55,458 nucleotides of DNA from CAZEYT01 sp964516295 (GTDB taxonomy: Bacteria; Verrucomicrobiota; Verrucomicrobiia; Chthoniobacterales; Terrimicrobiaceae), in NCBI GenBank assembly GCA_964516295.1, contig CAZEYT010000008.1:1-55458 (forward strand). Reading direction: 5' to 3'. The number at the start of each line of letters is the position of its first letter. Position 1 is the stretch's first letter. The notes under the pieces were generated by a model that was not told the DNA's origin, ran no database searches, and saw only the letters and a list, made by a program, of their open reading frames with translations. Both the position numbers and the translations under genes were made by a program. Positions 43,558 through 50,965 of the stretch are shown piece by piece.

Positions 43558-44389
43558 GAACTGCGAAGAAAAACCTTTCGACGTTTTGATAGTCCCGCTC
43601 GGGAGCGATGTCGCGATAATTGTGCGATGCAAGGAGTGAGGAAACGGCGGCGGACTGATCATGGCCTATCTCCAGAGCGAGCAGCCCTCCCGGCACCAGC
43701 ACACGCGGCACTTCGGCGACAAGACGTCGCACCAAGTCGAGGCCATCCGCTCCTCCATCGAGAGCGAGTGCCGGATCGTGTCGGACCTCGCGCGACAACG
43801 TCGGCAGTTCGCCGGAGGAAATGTAAGGAAGATTGGCAACAACGGCATGGAAGGATCCGCTGACGGATTCCAGAAGATCGGAAGACGCGAAAGACACGCG
43901 TGTGTCCAGCCCGTGGCGTTTGGCATTTTCCTTTGCGAGAGCCAGCGCATCGGCCGAGACATCCACCGCCTGCACCGTGGCCTCGGGACGCTCCAACGCC
44001 AGCGTCAAAGCGATCACCCCGGTACCGGTTCCGACGTCCAAAAAACGGGCGGCCGGATCGGGGATGCGGGATAAAACATTCTCCACCAACTGCTCGGTCT
44101 CGGGACGCGGAATCAGGGCACGGCGGTCCGTGGCAAACTCGCGCCCGAAAAACTCCACCGTTCCGAGAAGATGCTGGAGCGGACGCCCCTCGGCCCGCGC
44201 CTTCACCAGTTCGCGCAGCGGAGCCCGCTCCACCTCGCCCAGCGGACGTTCGAACTCCAGATACAACTCGATGCGTTTCCTTTTTCTGAGGACATGCGCC
44301 AGCAAGTGCTCCGCATTCAGCCGCGGACTCTCGACACCATGCCGGGTCAGGTAATCGGTCGCTCCATTGAGAACTTCAAGAACGGTCAT
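43550..44389 (-). CDS. prmC: Peptide chain release factor glutamine methyltransferase
   Basis: 279 residues from ATG 44389. N-terminal helical domain (LNAEHLLAHVLRKRKRIELYL) with RPLQHLLGTVEFFG and LIPRPETEQLVE, then a Rossmann methyltransferase (FLDVGTGTGVIALTLAL). The catalytic NPPY is NLPY here (VVANLPYIS), so the second residue differs while Asn and Tyr remain. It methylates the GGQ Gln of release factors. The 3' end overlaps murA by 8 bp, so termination control and cell-wall synthesis share a transcript. Confidence 0.93.
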   Translation of the reverse strand: MTVLEVLNGATDYLTRHGVESPRLNAEHLLAHVLRKRKRIELYLEFERPLGEVERAPLRELVKARAEGRPLQHLLGTVEFFGREFATDRRALIPRPETEQLVENVLSRIPDPAARFLDVGTGTGVIALTLALERPEATVQAVDVSADALALAKENAKRHGLDTRVSFASSDLLESVSGSFHAVVANLPYISSGELPTLSREVRHDPALALDGGADGLDLVRRLVAEVPRVLVPGGLLALEIGHDQSAAVSSLLASHNYRDIAPERDYQNVERFFFAVHG

Positions 44390-44477
44390 GGCCGGGGAAT
44401 GTAACAGGATTGTGACAAAGTCAGGCTGTAAAATTCCCCTCGATCCCTCTCGACTTCGCTCGAGGAGATCTCCATGA

Positions 44478-45288
44478 ATGCCACGCTTTCACCAAACGAC
44501 GAAGCGGACCGCCGCCAAAAACGCTCCAGCAGCCAAAATGGCCCGCTCGGCAGCCGGGGACTCGCAGGAGATCACTCGCGCCACGGATGTCCGGCCTGCG
44601 GCCCGGACACCGCCGACGCGACTACGCCCGAAGATGGAGCGCCCTACCGCGTCGAAACATCCCGTCGATCCCGAGCCAGCCGCGTCCCCCAGCCCGCATC
44701 TCGCCAACCTGCTTCAACGCTGGACCGGCAGCCGACGTGGACTCCATCTCGCGCTCCAAGCGGCCGCTCTCCTCTTTCTTGGCGGCCTGATGGCAAGCTT
44801 TGGACTCGGTTTTCTCCTCGAACGCGACCTGGGACAGGTTCAAGACAATCCGGGGGAAGGAATCCAAATCTCCACGCCCGGTGCAGATCCAGCCGATCTT
44901 GAAAAACTCGATGTAGCCCTTCGGGCGCTCCGGAACGGAGATTCCTCGGGAGCGGGTGCCCTGCTGGATGAGCTCCTCGCCTCGCCGGACAGACTGACTT
45001 CGCTCCACTCCGCCGCCGCATTCACGGCCGCACACGAACAAAATCGGTCGCGCGCACAGCAAGGATTTTGCCGCCGTGCCGCAGGTATTCGAGGAGGATT
45101 TTGCCCTTGATGCCTCCAAGCAATCGCAACGGGCGGGCTTTTCGAAACGGATGCGGCCCTCGGAAGCGCCGCCCGCATTTCCCGATACCCTCGCGGCGAT
45201 CCGTATGTTTCTGGAGCCTATTCACCTGTCTTTGCACTCAGGAGCCGCCTTCGACAGAACCTGGAAACATGCAAGGCCTTGGACATAA
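44478..45288 (+). pseudogene. Membrane protein gene with frameshift, next to element end
   Basis: From ATG 44478 a 210-residue frame gives a basic, disordered N-terminus, one membrane helix (LALQAAALLFLGGLMASFGLGF) and a TPR-like helical stretch (LEKLDVALRALRNGDSS). Near 45060 the sense moves to the next frame (SKDFAAVPQVFEEDFALDAS) and ends at 45288 (RTWKHARPWT). A single-base shift would join them. The gene may have been damaged by, or be unrelated to, the insertion 160 bp downstream. No family recognised. The 89 bp before it show only an imperfect hairpin around 44450-44475. Confidence 0.4.
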
Positions 45289-45396
45289 AGCCCGCCAAAC
45301 ACGGCTGAAAATTGGCCCCTTTTTGGGTAACAATGGGTAACAGCGGAACCAGCTTTTTCCATCATTTTCCATACCCGGTGTTTCGACATTAAAAAA

Positions 45397-45429
45397 CCCG
45401 CACAGCCTTTCTTTATAAGGGTTTGCGGG
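45397..45429 (-). terminator. Terminator of the interrupted tRNA (minus strand)
   Basis: CCCGCA (45397-45402) pairs with TGCGGG (45424-45429), with inner CCTT/AAGG pairing. Read leftward it follows the tRNA 3' end and is followed by TTTTTT (45396-45391), the layout of a rho-independent terminator. Confidence 0.6.
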
Positions 45430-45450
45430 CGAAAAAGAGGGTCTTAAAAA

Positions 45451-45473
45451 TGGTGCGCGATACAGGGTTCGAA
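45451..45473 (-). other. Attachment site: 3' end of a tRNA gene
   Basis: On the minus strand 45473-45451 reads T-loop TTCGAAC, T-stem strand CCTGT, acceptor strand ATCGCGC, discriminator A and CCA. The bases that should precede it as the 5' T-stem strand (ACAGG) are GCGTA instead, so similarity stops at the T-loop. This is the classical remnant left when a tyrosine recombinase integrates into a tRNA 3' end. The intact tRNA, expected to begin 5'-GCGCGAT, should lie at the far end of the element. Confidence 0.75.
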
Positions 45474-45547
45474 TACGCAGTCATTAGAGAGTAAATAGGC
45501 CAAAATAAGGCTTGGGTGTCAGTATGGGTGTCTGATAGAGTGTTTTC

Positions 45548-46837
45548 ATGCCTCAAATGACTGCCACCCCCACGAAAGAAGCCGGTCCTGTCGATGTCAT
45601 CGAGAGCCGGGGCGTTCGGATTCCGATCTACCTCAACCCCCGTCGCGGGAAGACAAGCTACCTCATCACTTACTTCGCCAAAGGAGAGCGAAAGCGCGAA
45701 CGAGTGTCGAATCTGGCCGATGCCCGGAAGCGAGCCAAGGCCCTCGTCCCCGAACTTTTGGAGGGCAAGGTTCACGTCTCCTCGTTCACGCTCAAGCAGA
45801 CGGCGGCGATCACGGATGCAGTGGAGATTCTGGCCCCGTTGCATGTGAGCATTACGGAGGTGGCGCGGCAGTATGCCCATGCTCACAAGATACTCGAAGG
45901 CAAGCCGCTAATGGAAGCCGTTGATTTCTACGCCAAGCACCTTGCGCGGGAGGCCCTTCATGGAGTGCTTTCGCCCGTCACGCTGCCCGATCTCGTCAAA
46001 AAGTATCTGGAGTCCATCGACGGCGAAAAATCCAAACGCTACGTGCAGGACCTTCAGGCCAAGCTCAATCGGGCGGCAAAGGCGTTTACCGCCCAGCTGC
46101 GGGACATTCGGGCTGATGATATTGACAAGTGGATCAAGGGCATGGAAGGCGCGGGAAAACGCACTCGCAACAATTATCGCATGGCGATGGTCACGCTCTT
46201 TTCGTATGCGCGGGAAAAGGGCTACCTGCCCCGTGGCCAGCAAACAGAGGCGGAATTTGTCACGCGGTTCGACGACAAGAAAGGCGGCAAAATCGGCATC
46301 TATACGCCAAAGCAATTCGCTACTCTGCTCCGGTATGTGGATGAACGGTTCGTGCCTTTCGTCGCTCTGGGGGGCTTTGCCGGTCTGCGGAGCATCGAGA
46401 TTTTGCGACTGGAATGGGAGGACGTGTGGTTTGAAAAGGGATTCATCGAGGTTGGCAGGGAGAAATCCAAGACGGCCACCCGCCGATTGGTGCCGATTTG
46501 TCCGGCCTTGGGCGCATGGCTGAAACCCCGCGCCAAGGAAACCGGCCCTGTTCTGCCAGAGATCCGCAACGAAGTTCACTTTACCCGGCTATTCCACGCG
46601 GCCAAAGAGACCTTGAAGGACGAAAAAGGCGTCCCCCGCGTGAAATTGGTCCACAATGGACTGCGGCATTCATTCTGCTCCTACCGTATGGCAGAAACCA
46701 AAAGCGCCGCCCAGGTCGCGTTGGAGGCTGGGAACAGTCCGAAAATGCTTTTCGAGCACTATCGGGAGTTGGTCACGGAAGCGGAAGCCAAGGAATGGTT
46801 TGCTCTCGCACCGGTAAAGGTGAAAAGGCCAAAATAG
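45548..46837 (+). CDS. Tyrosine recombinase / integrase
   Basis: 429 residues from ATG 45548. N-terminal arm-binding part to ~130, SAM-like core-binding domain ~140-240, catalytic domain from ~250. Catalytic residues are Arg in GGFAGLRSIEIL (about 281), Lys in GREKSKTATRR, the box-II Arg in HNGLRHSFCSYRM (about 373; the usual box-II His is Asn, as in a known subgroup with NxLRHSF), and Tyr in MLFEHYREL (about 405). Immediately inside the tRNA-fragment att site and reading away from it, as usual for such elements. Confidence 0.9.
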   Translation: MPQMTATPTKEAGPVDVIESRGVRIPIYLNPRRGKTSYLITYFAKGERKRERVSNLADARKRAKALVPELLEGKVHVSSFTLKQTAAITDAVEILAPLHVSITEVARQYAHAHKILEGKPLMEAVDFYAKHLAREALHGVLSPVTLPDLVKKYLESIDGEKSKRYVQDLQAKLNRAAKAFTAQLRDIRADDIDKWIKGMEGAGKRTRNNYRMAMVTLFSYAREKGYLPRGQQTEAEFVTRFDDKKGGKIGIYTPKQFATLLRYVDERFVPFVALGGFAGLRSIEILRLEWEDVWFEKGFIEVGREKSKTATRRLVPICPALGAWLKPRAKETGPVLPEIRNEVHFTRLFHAAKETLKDEKGVPRVKLVHNGLRHSFCSYRMAETKSAAQVALEAGNSPKMLFEHYRELVTEAEAKEWFALAPVKVKRPK

Positions 46838-46844
46838 CATGAAC

Positions 46845-46861
46845 AGCGCAACAAATGCGCT
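46845..46861. promoter_or_regulatory. Inverted repeat ahead of the AbiE pair
   Basis: AGCGC AACAAAT GCGCT lies between the integrase stop and abiEi, followed by an AT-rich TATTTATGTTG. AbiEi antitoxins repress their own operon by binding inverted repeats upstream, so this is a candidate operator. It could also be a weak terminator of the integrase. Confidence 0.4.
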
Positions 46862-46903
46862 ATTTATGTTGTTGTTCCGCCTTTAAATGGTAGGCTGAAT
46901 CTC

Positions 46904-47509
46904 GTGAAACGATCATCCAAAGAATCCCAGGCAAACCTTTTCGCCATCGCGGAAGGTCAAGGAGGATTTTTTACCGCCAAGCAAGCGGAGGGAGCCGGAT
47001 TCGACCGGACGCATCATGCTTACCACGTGGGAGCAGGGAACTGGCAACGGGAGCACCGTGGCATCTTCCGGCTGGCGCAATATCCAATGCCAGAGCGTCC
47101 GGACCTCATCCTTTGGTCCCTCTGGTCCCGGAATCGTAAGGGCCTGCCAGAAGGAGTTTATTCTCATCAAACGGCGCTGGGTCTCTATGACCTCACCGAT
47201 CTGATGCCGTCGAAACTTCACATGACGGTGCCGACAAAATTCCGACGCATGGCAGACCCTCCGGCCATTCTGGAGCTACATTTTGCAGACCTCCCGTCGA
47301 GCGAAATTGAGGAGCACGAGGGGTATCAGGTCACGCGCCCGATTCGAGCTGTTGTGGATGTCAGCCGTGATGTGCCTCCCGAAATTCTCATCGAGGCATT
47401 TTCCGAAGGAAGAACCCGAGGACTCATTACCGAAAAAGATGTGACGGGATACCGGGACAAGCTCCCCGCATTTCTTTTTCCTAACAGCCGAGAACTCCAA
47501 ACCGCATGA
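46904..47509 (+). CDS. abiEi: AbiEi-type antitoxin / transcriptional repressor
   Basis: 201 residues from GTG 46904 with GGTAGG upstream. N-terminal winged-helix (GGFFTAKQAEGAGFDRTHHAYHV, then NWQREHRGIFRLAQYP), then the AbiEi C-terminal domain (VYSHQTALGLYDLTDLMPSKLHM; VTRPIRAVVDVSR). Type IV antitoxin: it does not touch the toxin but represses the operon and counters toxin action. The stop overlaps the toxin start (ATGA at 47506-47509). Confidence 0.85.
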   Translation: MKRSSKESQANLFAIAEGQGGFFTAKQAEGAGFDRTHHAYHVGAGNWQREHRGIFRLAQYPMPERPDLILWSLWSRNRKGLPEGVYSHQTALGLYDLTDLMPSKLHMTVPTKFRRMADPPAILELHFADLPSSEIEEHEGYQVTRPIRAVVDVSRDVPPEILIEAFSEGRTRGLITEKDVTGYRDKLPAFLFPNSRELQTA

Positions 47510-48378
47510 ACGAAGCCCCCCGCCGATATGCAACTGCTGCCGCATTCCGCATAGCACTCGAAACACGCCTCAAAGCCATTTCAACGTCGGAAGGCACCGA
47601 CTTGCAACGCCTTCGACGGCAAGTTTCATTCGACCGGCTCTTGGCCCGGTTTTTCGCAGAACAGAATGCGCCGTGGCTCCTAAAAGGTGGCTATGCGATG
47701 GAATTGCGACTCCATTCCGCACGAACGACAAAAGACATCGACATTTCGCTACCCTCGAAAGCAGTGACGAAATTTGGCGGAAACATTCTTGCGGGACTAC
47801 AGGATCAAGCCGGAGCAGACTTGGCTGACTTTTTTACATTTACCATTGCGGAACCACAGATGGACTTGAAAGCTGCGCCGGAGGGAGGCGCACGCTATCC
47901 TGTGACGGCTTCCCTTGCGGGCCGGACGTTCACGAAGTTTCATCTCGATGTCGGCATTGGAGATGCCGTGACCCCACCGACGGAACTAATCGAGGCTCGT
48001 GACTGGCTGGGATTCGCCGGAATCGCCAGGCCGCAGTTCATGGCGATTTCCAAGGAACAGCAATTTGCCGAAAAGTTCCACGCCTACACCCTGCCCCGAA
48101 CCGATGTTACAAATACGCGGGTGAAAGACTTGGTGGACATGATCCTTCTGATTCATATGAAGGCGATGGACAATGGCATCCTCAAGCAAGCTATTCAAGC
48201 CACGTTCGAGCTTCGGAGGACGCACCCGGTTCCGACCACTGTGGCGGAGCCGCCTGAATCGTGGAACGCTCCGTTCGCGACAATGATGAAAGAATGCCGC
48301 CTTGAAGTCGCCTCAGGGGAAGCGGCGAAGATTGTCGAGGGCTATCTGTTTGGGGACTCGCATGAAGAAATCGCGTGA
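47506..48378 (+). CDS. abiEii: AbiEii-type nucleotidyltransferase toxin
   Basis: 290 residues from ATG 47506. Motif I LLKGGYAMELRL followed by TTKDIDISL gives the Gly-Gly and paired Asp of DNA polymerase beta-like nucleotidyltransferases. The Lys-bearing segment AISKEQQFAEKFHAY and RVKDLVDMILL are the later AbiEii motifs. Family knowledge: the toxin transfers nucleotides to tRNA or another target and gives abortive phage resistance. GC content is lower than in the chromosome part, consistent with transfer. Confidence 0.88.
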   Translation: MNEAPRRYATAAAFRIALETRLKAISTSEGTDLQRLRRQVSFDRLLARFFAEQNAPWLLKGGYAMELRLHSARTTKDIDISLPSKAVTKFGGNILAGLQDQAGADLADFFTFTIAEPQMDLKAAPEGGARYPVTASLAGRTFTKFHLDVGIGDAVTPPTELIEARDWLGFAGIARPQFMAISKEQQFAEKFHAYTLPRTDVTNTRVKDLVDMILLIHMKAMDNGILKQAIQATFELRRTHPVPTTVAEPPESWNAPFATMMKECRLEVASGEAAKIVEGYLFGDSHEEIA

Positions 48379-48416
48379 AGCTAACATTAGCTGCACTCAT
48401 TGCTAGTTGTTAGGCC
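48379..48416. terminator. Imperfect hairpin between convergent abiEii and HNH gene
   Basis: CTAACA (48381-48386) pairs with TGTTAG (48409-48414), with inner TAGC/GCTA and a small bulge, directly behind the abiEii stop and over the HNH stop. Probably a bidirectional terminator; no T-run. Confidence 0.4.
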
Positions 48417-49075
48417 TTTGCTTGCTTTCGCGTCTTGTTCTTGAATCGACGAGCATCACCGGAGTCAATCAAGTGAAAAAGCCCGTCTTTGGCTTGATCC
48501 AATGACGCGAACCGAGTCTTTCCATTCACACCCATAAAATGAATAAAATGTCCCCTTGAGTCTTCACGAATCAGGAAGTCCATCTTCATTCGCTCGATAC
48601 TGAGGACGCCATCAGTATCCTTCCAGTTATCGCTCTTTAAAAAACGCTCTTTGCGCTCAGCTTTTAGTCGGGATTCGCTTGCATCTGTGGTCCCTGTCAG
48701 TCGATCACAACAATAGGTTCCTACGGCCAAGGGGTCCCACCTTGGGTGGTCAATGTGAAATACATACCGAATGCCGGTTCCGCAGGCCTCGCAGACTCCG
48801 TCAAGACCGCCTAGATCATCTTCCAAGACCAAGTCCCATCCCGTGCTGGGCCTAATTTTTTCGTGAAACTCTGCATGGTGTAGTTTGCATAGCGTCTGGC
48901 AGTCACTCGGGTCGTAATCCCAAGGAAGTCGCCCCTTGTGATAAACTTTATGATGAACTTGAAGGATAACGCCATCCGAAGGCCCTCTTTTGCAAATTTG
49001 GCATACGCCTCCATCGTGCTCGACGATCAAGACGCGAAACGCTCTCCACTCTGGACGGTGATGGAGGTTTTTCAT
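48410..49075 (-). CDS. HNH endonuclease-like protein with second zinc module
   Basis: 221 residues from ATG 49075. The N-terminal HNH domain has CQICKRGPSDGV, the paired His LQVHHKVYHKG, and LCKLHHAEFH, with two CxxC-type zinc ligands. A second zinc module follows at ~90-130 (CEACGTGIRYVFHIDHP; VGTYCCDRLTG). The C-terminal ~70 residues are unrecognised. It could be a DNA nicking or cleaving enzyme for transfer or defence. Low GC, as for the AbiE genes. A strong inverted repeat sits just before its start. Confidence 0.8.
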   Translation of the reverse strand: MKNLHHRPEWRAFRVLIVEHDGGVCQICKRGPSDGVILQVHHKVYHKGRLPWDYDPSDCQTLCKLHHAEFHEKIRPSTGWDLVLEDDLGGLDGVCEACGTGIRYVFHIDHPRWDPLAVGTYCCDRLTGTTDASESRLKAERKERFLKSDNWKDTDGVLSIERMKMDFLIREDSRGHFIHFMGVNGKTRFASLDQAKDGLFHLIDSGDARRFKNKTRKQAKA

Positions 49076-49080
49076 ATGGA

Positions 49081-49112
49081 ATTACCACGAATTCTGGCGA
49101 AATCGTGGTAAT
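49081..49112. promoter_or_regulatory. Perfect 10-bp inverted repeat before the HNH gene
   Basis: ATTACCACGA (49081-49090) and TCGTGGTAAT (49103-49112) are exact inverses around 12 bases, ending 5 bp from the HNH start codon, where the ribosome would bind. An operator or an RNA hairpin that blocks initiation is plausible. No Shine-Dalgarno sequence is seen. Confidence 0.55.
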
Positions 49113-49163
49113 TTTGCAATGGGTTGATTCTGCCAACTGAATTCGCGATCGTTCTCGAAATTG

Positions 49164-49388
49164 CTACTTCAAGACTTCATCAAGCGTTGCTTTGGTTGAT
49201 TGTCGGATGGCCTCGATGAGTTCGCGCTTTCGGAAAAGCCGATGCCTGCCGAGCTTGTATGAAGGCAGCATTCCTCGGGACACATACTGACGCAGAGAGG
49301 AAAACGGCACCCCCAACCAATCGGCTGCCTCCCGGATTTGGATAAATTCGGCATTTTCAGATACGGTTTTTTTCGTGTTCTGCGGCAT
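49164..49388 (-). CDS. Excisionase-like helix-turn-helix protein
   Basis: 74 residues. MerR/AlpA-type DNA-binding domain: IQIREAADWLGVPFSSLRQYVSRGMLPSYKLGRHRLFRKREL (quoted in parts: IREAADWLGV, LRQYVSRGMLPSYKLG, RLFRKREL). Such small proteins direct excision or regulate integrase and transfer genes. It lies between the small transfer genes and the HNH gene, on the leftward strand. Confidence 0.82.
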   Translation of the reverse strand: MPQNTKKTVSENAEFIQIREAADWLGVPFSSLRQYVSRGMLPSYKLGRHRLFRKRELIEAIRQSTKATLDEVLK

Positions 49389-49431
49389 GATTTGAGGGAC
49401 ATGGAAAATGTTACGTGAGGGGTTTCAAATA

Positions 49432-49462
49432 CCGTGCGCCGGGGCTGGAACCCGGCACACGG
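49432..49462. terminator. GC-rich hairpin between excisionase-like and 119-aa gene
   Basis: CCGTG-x-GCCGGG (49432-49443) pairs with CCCGGC-x-CACGG (49451-49462), with one mismatch and a 7-nt loop. Read leftward it follows the 119-aa gene by 8 bp and could end or attenuate the long transfer transcript before the excisionase gene. No T-run. Confidence 0.45.
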
Positions 49463-49469
49463 CGAGGAT

Positions 49470-49829
49470 TCAGCCAAGTTTGATTCCCTGATTGCGGATG
49501 AAGTTTTTCGCCTGGGTGACGATGGTTTGCTCCTGCCGCTCGGGCTTCATGTTGGGGCTGATCGTGGCCTTAATGCTTTTCACGAGGTCGGCCTGTTCGG
49601 GCTTTTCCAGCCAGGCTTTGACCTTGGCGGAATAGCCCTCCTTCTGGTCGCGGTCCTGCATCTTGCGAAGAAGGAACTTTCGTTCCAACTGTTCGCGAGG
49701 CAGTTCCTTGACGTATTCGACCAAGCCAGGTTCCTCCTTCATGAAGGAGTCCAGTTTGGCGTTGATCTCGGGGTTGATCTTGAACTGTTTGGACAGTTCT
49801 TCTTTTTTCTTCGGTGACGTGATGGCCAT
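49470..49829 (-). CDS. Small conserved-looking protein, function unknown
   Basis: 119 residues, highly charged and helical (SPKKKEELSKQFKINPEINAK; EQLERKFLLRKMQDRDQK). No signal or membrane segment, so cytoplasmic. Belongs to the leftward transfer block, 72 bp after the ribbon-helix-helix gene. Could be a nucleic-acid-associated or regulatory protein of the element; I do not recognise a family. Confidence 0.6.
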   Translation of the reverse strand: MAITSPKKKEELSKQFKINPEINAKLDSFMKEEPGLVEYVKELPREQLERKFLLRKMQDRDQKEGYSAKVKAWLEKPEQADLVKSIKATISPNMKPERQEQTIVTQAKNFIRNQGIKLG

Positions 49830-49901
49830 AATTTTATGGTGGTGATGCCCGACGTTTGGGTTTCCGTAGCCGGACGGGTGGAACGGAGGTTGCGGTGAAA
49901 A

Positions 49902-50189
49902 CTACGCCTTGGCGGCGGCGGGCTTGATGGCTGGAATTTGCTCGTCGTCCTCGTCATCGAGGATGTTCCCGCGCAATCCGCCAATCTGTTGAATGATGGA
50001 TTTCAGGAAACGCTGGGCGACCTTGCGGGCGCTGAGGCGTTGCATCTCGGCATTAAGCATGACCTGGACGAGTTGACTCGTTGGGACGCGGATTCCGGCT
50101 TTCTCGACGATTTCCGATGCCTCTTTGAAGGTGGCAAGGGTGTCTTCTTCGAGTGAGACTGTGACGTTGGTTGTTTTGGTGGTGTTCAT
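49902..50189 (-). CDS. Ribbon-helix-helix-like protein
   Basis: 95 residues from ATG 50189, overlapping the lipoprotein stop (ATGA). An N-terminal beta strand NVTVSLEEDTLATF followed by two helices (EASEIVEKAG; TSQLVQVMLNAEM) fits a ribbon-helix-helix fold. The acidic and Ala-rich tail (LDDEDDEQ) is typical of partner-binding tails. Possible regulator or relaxosome accessory of the element. Moderate support from pattern only. Confidence 0.5.
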   Translation of the reverse strand: MNTTKTTNVTVSLEEDTLATFKEASEIVEKAGIRVPTSQLVQVMLNAEMQRLSARKVAQRFLKSIIQQIGGLRGNILDDEDDEQIPAIKPAAAKA

Positions 50190-50965
50190 GGTTTGGTGTT
50201 GGTGAGAAGTGCGAATTCCCGGCGGCGAAGCACCGGGCCGACGAGACGGGCGGCAATGCGCTGACGCTCGACCTCGGCGAGTGCGGCGGTGAACTCGTCG
50301 TTGAGCAACATTTGAGAGATGAGGAAGGACTGTCCCTCCTCGTCGGCGCGGGAAGTCAGAGAATCCGAGTCCTCCCAGACTGGCAAAGGCGGCTCGACGT
50401 TGGAAAAAATGTCATCGTCTTCGACGACGCCGGAAGAATCCGGTTCAGGAGAAGGTGCGTCCATTGGAGATGGAGTGGCATCGAGCTGCTTTTTCAGCCG
50501 GTCAATTTCCTGTTCGAGTTCCGGGATTTTGCCCGTCTCACCTTGCAGCGATTCGATCCGCTTTTTCATCGCACGATTTTGTTCCTGCAATGCCTCAGCA
50601 TAGGCTCGTTGCTGGGCATTCATCGTTTCGCCGTCCGCACGCACGTAGTAGGATGGCGAGGGATTTGAGTTCGCCACGGTCGGTCCAAGCGGCAGGGCGT
50701 AAGGCGGGTCCGGGAGGTAATTCCAATCCGGTGATTGTTCCCGGCGATAGACCGTGTGGCGTTCGTGCATGGCGTCCGGGAAATTCGGATCGCTGTAACG
50801 ACCGACCGGATACGCTTTCACCGTTTCCGGCGTTCTCACGCTGGGCATTCTCTTCTGCGAAATGATGGTGCCGGGAACGGTGTTTGGTGAGTCGGATTTC
50901 ACGGCCTTGCGCGTGGCACAGCCCGAGCAAAGGCAGACGGCAACGATGGGGATGAGGTATTTCAT
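50186..50965 (-). CDS. Conjugation-locus lipoprotein
   Basis: 259 residues from ATG 50965, overlapping the VirB10-like stop (ATGA). Lipobox signal MKYLIPIVAVCLCSGC, so the Cys is lipidated. Then a Pro/Tyr-rich stretch, a coiled-coil (ALQEQNRAMKKRIESLQG; LEQEIDRLKKQLD) and a conserved end (LISQMLLNDEFTAALAEVERQ). It takes the place of VirB7 but is much longer than the ~50-residue classical VirB7. Probably stabilises the outer-membrane core complex. Confidence 0.7.
   Translation of the reverse strand: MKYLIPIVAVCLCSGCATRKAVKSDSPNTVPGTIISQKRMPSVRTPETVKAYPVGRYSDPNFPDAMHERHTVYRREQSPDWNYLPDPPYALPLGPTVANSNPSPSYYVRADGETMNAQQRAYAEALQEQNRAMKKRIESLQGETGKIPELEQEIDRLKKQLDATPSPMDAPSPEPDSSGVVEDDDIFSNVEPPLPVWEDSDSLTSRADEEGQSFLISQMLLNDEFTAALAEVERQRIAARLVGPVLRRREFALLTNTKP

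Noticed and set aside
45451..45480. Complete tRNA gene
   Set aside because: Only the 3' part fits. The 5' T-stem strand does not pair, and no anticodon arm, D-arm or 5' acceptor strand is found in the flanking bases.
48379..48416. Integron attC-like site
   Set aside because: GTTAGGC fits the R' core, but the facing AGCTAAC has a mismatch and the 38-bp span is shorter than attC sites. A terminator hairpin is simpler.
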